Of a stretch of 56,099 nt of DNA, positions 44,561-52,032 are shown one piece after another (position 1 is the stretch's first letter; every line of letters starts with the position of its first letter). A program made the translations under genes and the position numbers. A model generated the notes under the pieces. The model did not search any database, was not told the origin of the DNA, and saw nothing but the letters and a program-made list of their open reading frames with translations. The DNA is from an uncultured Spirochaetaceae bacterium (GTDB taxonomy: Bacteria; Spirochaetota; Spirochaetia; Sphaerochaetales; Sphaerochaetaceae). The stretch lies in NCBI GenBank assembly GCA_944389975.1, contig CALXOH010000022.1, forward strand, positions 1 to 56,099. Reading direction: 5' to 3'.

Positions 44561-45168
44561 AGCTCTTTCAAATCCCTTGCACTCTTCTCAGGATCCTTGC
44601 TTGCAACAACTGCAGAAACCACGGCAATCCCGTCAAGATCCATCCCCTTGAACCTTCCGATCGTATTTTCGTTAAGGCCTCCTATAATGACTATGGGTAT
44701 GCGTACTTTGTCGCGGATTTTCCTTATCTCGTCAAACTTTACGATCTCAGCATCATCTTTGGTTCCCGTTGGGATGACCGCGCCAAGCCCGATATAGTCA
44801 GCACCGTCGTTTTCAGCCCTCACCGCCTCCTCAAGGTTTGATGCAGATACACCAAGGATTTTACCATCTCCGATCATGTGCCTTACAACTTTTGCAGGAA
44901 TGTCGCTCTGTCCGACGTGCACGCCGTCAGCATCCACGGCAAGCGCTATATCCACCCTGTCGTTGATCAAGAGGGGAACGCCATATCTTTTCGTTATCGA
45001 AAGAAGAGAAAGCGCTTCTTCGTAGAATTTCCTTCCCGAGATATCCTTCTCCCTGAGTTGGATCACCCCGGCACCCCCTTTGAGTGCCAGGGTCACGGAC
45101 TCTTCGATCGTAGGAGAACTCATCAAGTCCCTGTCGGTACAGACGTAAAGAGAATAATCAACCTTCAT
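44548..45168 (-). CDS. thiE: Thiamine-phosphate synthase
   Basis: Joins HMP pyrophosphate and thiazole phosphate, giving thiamine phosphate. The 206 residues form a TIM barrel with GAGVIQLREKDIS, LLINDRVDIALAVDADGVHVGQSD, and the GADYIGLGAVIPTGTKDDA loop. ATG 45168 is chosen because SLYVCTDRD is the usual N-terminus. It overlaps the thiM stop by 11 nt; a further upstream ATG would lie deep in thiM. Confidence 0.94.
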   Translation of the reverse strand: MKVDYSLYVCTDRDLMSSPTIEESVTLALKGGAGVIQLREKDISGRKFYEEALSLLSITKRYGVPLLINDRVDIALAVDADGVHVGQSDIPAKVVRHMIGDGKILGVSASNLEEAVRAENDGADYIGLGAVIPTGTKDDAEIVKFDEIRKIRDKVRIPIVIIGGLNENTIGRFKGMDLDGIAVVSAVVASKDPEKSARDLKELWLN

Positions 45169-45958
45169 ACTCAACCAGCCCGTATTTTGATAACTTCCCG
45201 TCATCCATCATCGAAAGGGCATCAATAAGGAACGTCCTGAAACTACCGGTTCCAAGATCCTTTGCCCTCTCCTCTGCTTTCTTTCCGGCAGCCCCCATCG
45301 AACCGAGAGCGGATGCAGTTGCGACGAACGGGTCCTCCAATGCGCCTACGAATGCAGAGATCACACCGCCTAGCATGCACCCCGTACCGGTGATGCGTCC
45401 CATCATCGGAGAACCGGAGTAGATCCTTGCAACCCTTCCCTTGTAGCAGACGGTATCGACTTTTCCGGTTATTGCAACAACCGTATTATATTTCTCAGAG
45501 CAGATCCGAGCGATTTCCACCGGGTCGGCTGCCTTCTCATCCATCGAAGAGTCGACACCACGCGTTACCACATCGCGACCTGCTATGAATGCCATCTCGG
45601 ATAGGTTGCCCTTGATCGCAGCAAAGTGAACATCCTTCAAGAGTTCCATCACAGTCTTGTTTCGTCCGGGACCAGCACCTGCCCCCACCGGATCGAAAAC
45701 CACAGGTACCCCTAGTTCGTTCGCCTTGACTCCGGCCTTGTGCATTCCAAGTATCTCGCCATCGGTAAGGGTGCCTACGTTTATCAAAAGCGCATCTGCA
45801 AGGCGTACGAAATCCTCGACTTCCTTCTCGTAATCGGCCATCACAGGAGATCCACCGATTGCCAGTATTGCGTTTGCAACATCGTTTACAGTCACGTAGT
45901 TAGTGATCGCCTGCACAAGAGGGCACTTCGCCCTCAGCGTTGAAATCTCATTACTCAT
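45158..45958 (-). CDS. thiM: Hydroxyethylthiazole kinase
   Basis: Salvages thiazole by phosphorylation, 266 residues. QAITNYVTVNDVANAILAIGGSPVMAD is the N-terminal ThiM signature. VFDPVGAGAG and the C-terminal GTGCMLGG anion hole hold ATP and the catalytic Cys. It overlaps tenA by 8 nt. Confidence 0.95.
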   Translation of the reverse strand: MSNEISTLRAKCPLVQAITNYVTVNDVANAILAIGGSPVMADYEKEVEDFVRLADALLINVGTLTDGEILGMHKAGVKANELGVPVVFDPVGAGAGPGRNKTVMELLKDVHFAAIKGNLSEMAFIAGRDVVTRGVDSSMDEKAADPVEIARICSEKYNTVVAITGKVDTVCYKGRVARIYSGSPMMGRITGTGCMLGGVISAFVGALEDPFVATASALGSMGAAGKKAEERAKDLGTGSFRTFLIDALSMMDDGKLSKYGLVEYEG

Positions 45959-46613
45959 TCATCTCTCCTGCCATTTTCCAAAATTCAAGTTCCTCTCTGC
46001 TTCCTTCCCTGAAGATTCCGGATAGCTCCTTCCTTCTTTTTTCAGATACGGATTGAAGCCTTTCCTCTGCATACGAACTCCAATTCCGGCATATAGTTTC
46101 GTACCGTTTGTTCGTGTAGTCATCGACAAGCGGCTTGTACTTTCCTTCCATTACACCCGGGTATGTATCCTTCAGATAGACAAAAACATCCTTGTAGCCG
46201 AGCATGCAAGGAAGAACGGACATCAGAATCCCGTCGTTGTCGTCGTTTTCTGCAACGCGAAGCAAGAACGACGTGTATTCCCTGCAAGCTTTGTTCTTCT
46301 CCATCTTCTCTACGATATCGTCATCCAATCCCCAGGACGAAAGATATTTGATCCTCGTTGCATTCTCCTGATAATCGACGAATGAAAGAAGGGTGCCGAA
46401 CACTTTCATCTCCCTCACGCTTTTGGACTTGTACACTGCCATGCCAAAGCACTTCGTGTAGTCATTGAGGTACAAGCTGTCTTGGATTATGTATGATCTG
46501 AACTCATCCTCAGATAGCCTATCCTCCCCGAGTTTGGTCACGAACGGAACCTTCCGCGCTTCAAGCCAAAGGTCCATCGAGTCGTTGATAACTGCATCAA
46601 ATAGTCTTCCCAT
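45951..46613 (-). CDS. tenA: TenA family aminopyrimidine aminohydrolase (thiaminase II)
   Basis: Recovers HMP from degraded thiamine, 220 residues of all-helical fold. The conserved catalytic cysteine is in SVLPCMLGY (about 135), and YIIQDSLYLNDYTKCFG plus FVDYQENA fit substrate pocket positions of the TenA_C type. It is 2 nt after thiD. Together with ThiM and ThiD it indicates salvage, as no thiC, thiG or thiH lies in this window. Confidence 0.92.
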   Translation of the reverse strand: MGRLFDAVINDSMDLWLEARKVPFVTKLGEDRLSEDEFRSYIIQDSLYLNDYTKCFGMAVYKSKSVREMKVFGTLLSFVDYQENATRIKYLSSWGLDDDIVEKMEKNKACREYTSFLLRVAENDDNDGILMSVLPCMLGYKDVFVYLKDTYPGVMEGKYKPLVDDYTNKRYETICRNWSSYAEERLQSVSEKRRKELSGIFREGSREELEFWKMAGEMNE

Positions 46614-46615
46614 GC

Positions 46616-47407
46616 TCAGTCCTTATTCCAAAGTGCATAGAAATGGTTTGTAGGCCCGCATCCCTTGCCCAACTCGAGAGCGTTCTCGATCGCCCCTGTA
46701 ACGTAATCCTTTGCTTCCTTTGTGGCATCTTCCAATGAATAACCTTTTGCAAGGAATGATGCGATTGCACTGGAGAGAGTACAGCCCGTGCCATGCGTAT
46801 TTTTCGTATTGATCCTTTTGGTCTTGAACTTAAACGTGCCGTTTTGAGTCACCAGCACGTCTATTGCATCCCCTATGTGGTGGCCGCCTTTCAAGAGTAC
46901 TGCCTCAGGTCCCATCGAAAGGATCTTCCCTGCACCTTTCTCCATCTCATCAACGTCGGTTATCCTCATCCCTGTTATCTTCTCAGCCTCCGGGATGTTC
47001 GGAGTAAGGACCGTCGAAAGGGGAAGAATGTTATCGATTAGAAATGAAACAGCATCCTCATGCATCAAGGGATCTCCGTTCTTTGCGTACATAACCGGGT
47101 CGACAACTACATTCTTCGGCTTGTAATACTCCAAGCGATCGCGTACCGCATCCATCTGCTCCGGACCTGAAAGCATTCCTACTTTCACAGCATCGGGCGT
47201 GATGTCTTCGAAAACCGAATCTATCTGGTCCTTGATTATCCAGCCCGGCATGTCCAGTAGAGACACAACCCGCCTCGTGTTCTCAGCGACGACGGATACA
47301 ATCGATACCATGGCATAGACACCAAGAGCCGACATCGTTTTGATATCTGCTTCGATCCCGGCGCCCCCAGACGGATCCGAGCCGGCTATAGTAAGGGCTT
47401 TGTACAT
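46616..47407 (-). CDS. thiD: Hydroxymethylpyrimidine (phosphate) kinase
   Basis: Phosphorylates HMP and HMP-P, 263 residues. ALTIAGSDPSGGAGIEADIK (4-23) and the C-terminal NTHGTGCTLSSAI are the ribokinase-family signatures of ThiD, with VVDPVMYAKNG in between. The first gene of the operon under a TPP riboswitch; AAGGAGGA lies 7 nt upstream of the ATG, within the switch hairpin. Longer in-frame starts would run into the riboswitch. Confidence 0.95.
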   Translation of the reverse strand: MYKALTIAGSDPSGGAGIEADIKTMSALGVYAMVSIVSVVAENTRRVVSLLDMPGWIIKDQIDSVFEDITPDAVKVGMLSGPEQMDAVRDRLEYYKPKNVVVDPVMYAKNGDPLMHEDAVSFLIDNILPLSTVLTPNIPEAEKITGMRITDVDEMEKGAGKILSMGPEAVLLKGGHHIGDAIDVLVTQNGTFKFKTKRINTKNTHGTGCTLSSAIASFLAKGYSLEDATKEAKDYVTGAIENALELGKGCGPTNHFYALWNKD

Positions 47408-47432
47408 AAAAAATCCTCCTTGACCAGGAGGG
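47408..47432 (-). promoter_or_regulatory. Expression platform of the TPP riboswitch
   Basis: CCTCCT (47431-47426) pairs with AGGAGG (47420-47415), the thiD ribosome site, with a 5-nt loop, and six T follow directly (to 47408). The same hairpin could hide the ribosome site or end transcription. The riboswitch segment GACCAG can pair with CTGGTC in the loop, giving an alternative open form. Confidence 0.65.
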
Positions 47433-47440
47433 GTGTAAAT

Positions 47441-47513
47441 GCTCCCTACGCTGGTCTTGACCAACAGGTTCCAAGGGTCAGGTTCTACCTTCTCAGCTCC
47501 AAAGCTCCCCTGC
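47441..47513 (-). ncRNA. TPP riboswitch (THI element)
   Basis: The minus-strand RNA shows the conserved THI blocks in order: GGGGAGC at the start, GAGCTGAGA (pyrimidine sensor side), ACCCTTGGAACCTG, and CAGCGTAGGGA at the end. It sits 34 nt upstream of thiD, the first thiamine salvage gene, and should bind thiamine pyrophosphate to lower expression. Confidence 0.95.
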
Positions 47514-47554
47514 ATTGAACAAATCTTAACATCGTTGATATTATTTTCCAAGAA

Positions 47555-47577
47555 CCGGACGAAAAAACATCGCCCGG
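47555..47577 (-). terminator. Possible terminator after the amidohydrolase gene
   Basis: In minus-strand RNA CCGGGCG and CGTCCGG form a 7-bp stem with one G-U pair and a T-rich loop. The following sequence is only partly T-rich, so this is weak. Confidence 0.35.
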
Positions 47578-47588
47578 CCCTTGGAATG

Positions 47589-48743
47589 TCAAAATACTAT
47601 CTTCTTTCCCCTATGCATCACAAACGAGGGAGATGACAAAGTGGAGAAGTCATCAAGCGGGTTTTTGTCGGTTGCAATTATGTCTGCAATCCTACCCTCT
47701 TCAAGAACCCCCACGTTCTCTCCCATCAATCGTGCTGCATTGACTGTTACACCTTTGAGCGCATCAACAGGCGACATGCCGAGTTTCGTCATGAACACCA
47801 GATCGTGCCATAGAAGTCCATGGTAAGCATCGCTTCCAACGACAAACGCAGGCTTTGCCTCCACAAGCTTCGAAAGGCGTCTCACAACCTCATCACGGGT
47901 GCGATGCACCTTCTCAGCGTGATCGGGCGGGCACATCGGAAGCCGCTCCTCATCCATGAAAACACCTGGGGTGAAGCACACGGTAGTCCCGTGCTTGATT
48001 ATCAAATCGATATCCTCTTCCGTTGCCCAATAGCAATGGTCAAGTACATCGATGCCTTCTTCTGCACAGTACCTTAGTCCGGTTCCACCGATGCAGTGGC
48101 AGCTTGTCTTCACACCCAATGCCTTTGCTTCGGAAACTACTGTCCTCACTTCCTCCCGGGAGATGAACCAAGGAACGTGGTCACCCTTCACCGGAGGCTG
48201 CCCTGCAGTGATGAAGATCTTCAGCCAGTCAGTGTGATGGAAAAGATTCTCCCTGGCCTGGCGCCTGAATTCCTCGCATCCTGAGAAGCCCTTTCCAACG
48301 TAGCCATGTCCATGGAGTCCCTTCATTCCGATTCCTGCAACCTGCATCCAAGGTAGGTCGAGATCTCCCTTCCTTTCCATATCCCTGAGTTCGACGTCGA
48401 TGTAGTACCTGTCACCAAGACTCCTGAGACCAGTGATTCCCTTCTTGAGGTCATCGCTTGCACTCTTGATAGCCCGGATGGTCTGCTTCGTCTCACTGTC
48501 GTCCATCATCAAAAGGTGTCCGGGGATACGCGCATCGAGCGCGAGATGGGCGTGGCAATCGACAAGCCCGGGAAGAACGCATTTTCCCCCCAGGTCGATG
48601 ACTTCCACATCCGAAGGGAGTGATGGAACATTCGAATGGAATATCTCCTTTATATTCCCATCATCGGAGATGAGAATGGAAACATTCTTTTCCTCCTTCA
48701 ACTCTGCACCCAATAGTGCAGAGCCTGCCTTGATCAGCTTCAT
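47589..48743 (-). CDS. Metal-dependent amidohydrolase
   Basis: A 384-residue hydrolase of the imidazolonepropionase-like amidohydrolase group. LPGLVDCHAHLAL holds the HxH pair (about 63-65), VKTSCHCIGG the next His, EGIDVLDHCYW another and VVGSDAYHG the Asp (about 300). The substrate could be an N-acyl or cyclic amide, dipeptide or lactone. It overlaps the TctA stop by 4 nt, and AAGGAGG precedes the ATG. The likely job is to process what TctABC imports (inference). Confidence 0.88.
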   Translation of the reverse strand: MKLIKAGSALLGAELKEEKNVSILISDDGNIKEIFHSNVPSLPSDVEVIDLGGKCVLPGLVDCHAHLALDARIPGHLLMMDDSETKQTIRAIKSASDDLKKGITGLRSLGDRYYIDVELRDMERKGDLDLPWMQVAGIGMKGLHGHGYVGKGFSGCEEFRRQARENLFHHTDWLKIFITAGQPPVKGDHVPWFISREEVRTVVSEAKALGVKTSCHCIGGTGLRYCAEEGIDVLDHCYWATEEDIDLIIKHGTTVCFTPGVFMDEERLPMCPPDHAEKVHRTRDEVVRRLSKLVEAKPAFVVGSDAYHGLLWHDLVFMTKLGMSPVDALKGVTVNAARLMGENVGVLEEGRIADIIATDKNPLDDFSTLSSPSFVMHRGKKIVF

Positions 48744-50227
48744 GCCGCCTCCTTCCTCTTCTTAAGCTGCTTCTTGATAATCGGCCAGCCGAGGGATACG
48801 AAAATGAAGAGCACGAATACGTCTGTAAGCGGACGTGTGAAGATCATGAAGAAATTGCTATACATCGTTCCGGTGAGCATGATCGCTTCCTCAAGCATCG
48901 GTCCGAGTAGAAGAGCCAGTGCAACCGGGGATAGCGGATAGCCGTAGCGGTCGAGGAAATAGCCGAGAACGCCCGCAACGTACATCACGATGACATCCAT
49001 CATGTTCTGCTGGATCGAGAACGCACCTACAGACGAGAGCGCGACGATCAAAAGAGCAAGAATCGGCTTCGGAATGACAAGGATCTTACCTGCAAACTTG
49101 CAACAGAGCCAACCGAAGAAGAATAGAAGGATGTTGATCACTGCAAAACCGATCAAAAGGGTGTAGATGACGCCTGCGTTCTGCGTAAATAGGAGAGGAC
49201 CGGGCCTGAGGCCATGGATGATCATAGCACCCAGGAAGATGGCAGCCGGAGCAGAACCCGGGATTCCGAGTGTGAGAAGAGGAATGAGCGAGCCGCCAGT
49301 GACGCCGTTGTTTGCAGCTTCACTTGCGATGATTCCATCAACGCTTCCCTTTCCGAACTCTTCCTTGTGCTTGCTTGCCTTCCTCGCTTCGTTGTAAGAG
49401 AGGAACGATGCGATATCAGGGCCTGCTGCGGGGATGATTCCGATGATGATACCGATGATAGTCGAGCGGATATAGTTTCCGATGTGGCCTGTGAAATCCC
49501 TCAGGCTCATAGTCATCTTCGAAACTTTTGAAATCTCCTGTCCGTCCCCTTCCTTCTCAGCAAGCATCTTGAATACTTCAGGAAGCGAGAATAGTCCGAT
49601 GAGTACCGATACCGTCTCGAACCCACCTGATAGCATGAAGTTGCCGAACGTAAAGCGCGGGAAGCCGAGTACAGGGTCCTGACCGACTGTTGCAAGAAGA
49701 AGGGAAACGACACCTACGAAGAGTCCCTTGAGCATGTTGCCTTCGCTGAGCATGCAAACGACGGTAAGGCCGAAGATTGCGATCATCATCTGCTCCGGTG
49801 GTCCTACGCGCATGGCGATGATCGCCAAAAGGGGTGCAAAGAAGATTAGAGCAATGGATGACATGAAGCCACCGAAAGCGGAAGCAAACGTTACGATTGC
49901 CAGTGCGTGTCCACTTTCTCCTTTTGCAACCAAGGCCCTTCCCTCAAGCGCAGTAGGAACGGATGCGGGAGTTCCTGGAATTCCTATAAGGACTGCAGGA
50001 ATCGAGCCACCGTATACGCCGCCGCAGTAAATGCCTGAGAGCAGGAGAAGTGCCGGTCCTGGTTCGAGAACGTATGAGAACGGCACGAATACAGCAACAC
50101 CCATGGTTGCGGAGAATCCGGGGAGTGCGCCGAATATGATTCCGATCACGACACCGAGGATCATGAAGAGGAAGCTTTCAATTGTAAATGTACCAGCTAT
50201 ACCAAGCAACAGATTTTCAATCATCAC
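48740..50227 (-). CDS. tctA: Tripartite tricarboxylate transporter, large membrane subunit TctA
   Basis: A 495-residue subunit with about 12 membrane segments. GALPGFSATMGVAVFVPFSY and GIIIGIIPAAGPDIASFLSYNEA are the two repeated TctA signatures, with GLRPGPLLF later. It makes the transport channel, with TctB as small subunit and TctC as periplasmic binding protein. AGGAGG precedes the ATG, and it lies 9 nt after tctB. Confidence 0.95.
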   Translation of the reverse strand: MMIENLLLGIAGTFTIESFLFMILGVVIGIIFGALPGFSATMGVAVFVPFSYVLEPGPALLLLSGIYCGGVYGGSIPAVLIGIPGTPASVPTALEGRALVAKGESGHALAIVTFASAFGGFMSSIALIFFAPLLAIIAMRVGPPEQMMIAIFGLTVVCMLSEGNMLKGLFVGVVSLLLATVGQDPVLGFPRFTFGNFMLSGGFETVSVLIGLFSLPEVFKMLAEKEGDGQEISKVSKMTMSLRDFTGHIGNYIRSTIIGIIIGIIPAAGPDIASFLSYNEARKASKHKEEFGKGSVDGIIASEAANNGVTGGSLIPLLTLGIPGSAPAAIFLGAMIIHGLRPGPLLFTQNAGVIYTLLIGFAVINILLFFFGWLCCKFAGKILVIPKPILALLIVALSSVGAFSIQQNMMDVIVMYVAGVLGYFLDRYGYPLSPVALALLLGPMLEEAIMLTGTMYSNFFMIFTRPLTDVFVLFIFVSLGWPIIKKQLKKRKEAA

Positions 50228-50236
50228 TCTTCCTCC

Positions 50237-50677
50237 TTAGAAATTGATCCCGATCCAGGTACCCATCGGAAGTATGACCGACAGAACCCGCGTAAACAGC
50301 AGATAGAGTACCAAGGTGAGCACGATCGGGAATACCACGAAGAGAACGCCCTTCTTGAGTTTCAGCATCCACTCGCCTACGTACATGAAAAGAAGCGTAC
50401 TGATTATGTATCCGACCTTTGACATGAGCATCAGATAGACGAAGATGACGACTGCAAAAGAGAATATCTTTATTATTGCATCCTTGTCCAATGCTTCCAC
50501 TTCAGGCTGTTTCTTCCTGAATATCAGAACCAATGCCATTGCAATCCCCACGATGATGAATACAAGCGGATAAGCTTTTGCCTCAGGGGGGATTTCGCCC
50601 ACTTGCGACAGGAACGCAATGAGCGCAGCCAGCATCAGGATAATGAATATCCTGTGTGCGGTAAAAAACTTATTCAT
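50237..50677 (-). CDS. tctB: Tripartite tricarboxylate transporter, small membrane subunit TctB
   Basis: A 146-residue membrane protein with four hydrophobic stretches (about 12-30, 37-54, 75-92 and 108-137), the usual TctB arrangement. Sequence is poorly conserved in this family; the call is mainly by size, topology and position between tctC and tctA. Confidence 0.85.
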   Translation of the reverse strand: MNKFFTAHRIFIILMLAALIAFLSQVGEIPPEAKAYPLVFIIVGIAMALVLIFRKKQPEVEALDKDAIIKIFSFAVVIFVYLMLMSKVGYIISTLLFMYVGEWMLKLKKGVLFVVFPIVLTLVLYLLFTRVLSVILPMGTWIGINF

Positions 50678-50710
50678 TTTTCACTTTCCCTTAAATAGAA
50701 CAAAACAGAT

Positions 50711-50734
50711 TTCCCTGGCACCCTGGCCAGGGAA
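50711..50734 (-). terminator. Intercistronic hairpin between tctC and tctB
   Basis: TTCCCTGG and its exact inverse CCAGGGAA form an 8-bp stem with an 8-nt loop in the 83-nt gap. The following sequence is moderately T-rich. It may end part of the transcripts or protect the tctC mRNA, giving more binding protein than membrane subunits. Confidence 0.55.
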
Positions 50735-50760
50735 GAATGGATTAATTCAAGCTGAAAGAA

Positions 50761-51726
50761 TCAAAGCCCCTCAGATTCAATCAACTCGAGATACTGCTCG
50801 TGGTTGTCGAGGTAGAACTGTGCGAACTCCTCGTGTCCCATATACTGGCTGTATGTGCCTGCATCGAGGTTCTCCTGGATGTATTCAGGATTATCAAATA
50901 CCTGCTTTACAGCGTTGTCGATTGTAGTTACGACCTCGTCAGGAAGACCTGCAGGTCCTACGAATCCTCTCCACATCGTATGCACGAAGTCAAGTCCGCT
51001 CTCCTTGCATGTAGGTACATCGGGAAGAAGCTCGAACCTCTCCTCGCTTGTGATGGCGATAGGAATTACGTTTCCAGCCTGGATCTGTGCAAGAGCTTCG
51101 GAAACGAAAGGTACTGCAACATCGCAGTTTCCGCCAGCTACTGCCGTGACAGCTGCTGTTCCGCCCTGGAATACCATCCTCTTGAACTTGACGCCGGTAG
51201 CCTCCTCAAGAGAGATGCGCAGGAAGTCATGGCTCGTCCATGCACCGCCAAGGCCGAATGTGATCGTTTCAGGTTTTCCCTTTGCAGCAGCGATCAAATC
51301 TTCCATGTTCTCGATTCCGCTGTTCTTGCCGACGACGATTACGTGTGCGTCGTTGGAATACATGCAGATCGGAGTGAAGTCATCCACGCCATAGGTAACG
51401 CCCTGGAAAAGCCTCGAGTCGTTGGAGTTAGTCGAAGCAAAGTAACCGAGAGTATATCCATCGGGCTTTGCAGAAGCGATCTGAGAGAATCCGATGGTTC
51501 CACTTCCGCCGGATACGTTCTGGATGACTATCCTCTGTCCAAGGATATCTTCCATATAGTTGGTAAGAAGACGAACGGAAATGTCCGCGCCACCACCTGC
51601 GCCGAAAGGAACGATCATCTGGATGATGTTGTTCGGGTAAGGTGCGTTGGCATCAGAACCACCACCTGCATAAAGCGTGCCGAATGCACATACGAGAGCA
51701 AGAAGAAGAATAGCAAACCTCTTCAT
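50761..51726 (-). CDS. tctC: Tripartite tricarboxylate transporter, periplasmic binding protein TctC
   Basis: A 321-residue exported solute-binding protein of the Bug/TctC family. The signal peptide ends at LYA-GGG (about 20), with no lipobox. IQMIVPFGAGGGADISVR is the first family motif, SGTIGFSQIASAKPDGYTLG the second, and GGTAAVTAVAGGNCDVA the third; these hold carboxylate ligands. Strong ribosome site (AGGAGG). First gene of the tctCBA-amidohydrolase operon. Confidence 0.94.
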   Translation of the reverse strand: MKRFAILLLALVCAFGTLYAGGGSDANAPYPNNIIQMIVPFGAGGGADISVRLLTNYMEDILGQRIVIQNVSGGSGTIGFSQIASAKPDGYTLGYFASTNSNDSRLFQGVTYGVDDFTPICMYSNDAHVIVVGKNSGIENMEDLIAAAKGKPETITFGLGGAWTSHDFLRISLEEATGVKFKRMVFQGGTAAVTAVAGGNCDVAVPFVSEALAQIQAGNVIPIAITSEERFELLPDVPTCKESGLDFVHTMWRGFVGPAGLPDEVVTTIDNAVKQVFDNPEYIQENLDAGTYSQYMGHEEFAQFYLDNHEQYLELIESEGL

Positions 51727-51943
51727 GTTTCCTCCTTTTACTACCTGGAAATCAGGCAGACAAAATTAAAGGCCACTATAAATGACCTTACAAACCCCTT
51801 TTTATACGAAAGAATGAGAAAAGCAAACTATCCCGAAACGGGAGAATCAACAAGCATGCCCCTATCAATTCTTCCTATAGGATATTGTACTGAAAGCAAT
51901 ACTAAATTCAATCATTTTTTTATTTTATCGTACTGAAAGAATG
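51727..51943 (-). promoter_or_regulatory. Upstream region of the tct operon
   Basis: Between the tctC start and the typA terminator there is no gene. On the minus strand a TATAAA box with a poor -35 lies about 85 nt upstream of ATG 51726, and the leader ends in AAAGGAGG. No riboswitch or known operator is seen. Confidence 0.4.
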
Positions 51944-51985
51944 AAAAAAGAGATGGCAATCACAATCAAGAAAACGCCATCTCTT
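51944..51985 (-). terminator. Intrinsic terminator of typA
   Basis: A perfect 10-bp stem AAGAGATGGC/GCCATCTCTT (51948-51957 with 51976-51985) with an 18-nt loop is followed on the minus strand by TTTT. It lies about 50 nt after the typA stop. Confidence 0.85.
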
Positions 51986-52032
51986 AAAATAGTATAGAGA
52001 ACACAATGTAAAATTTACTTTTCAGCAGAAAG

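Noticed and set aside
50800-51936. 378-codon plus-strand reading frame opposite tctC
   Set aside because: Antisense shadow of a clear binding-protein gene; the product looks random and has no promoter or ribosome site.
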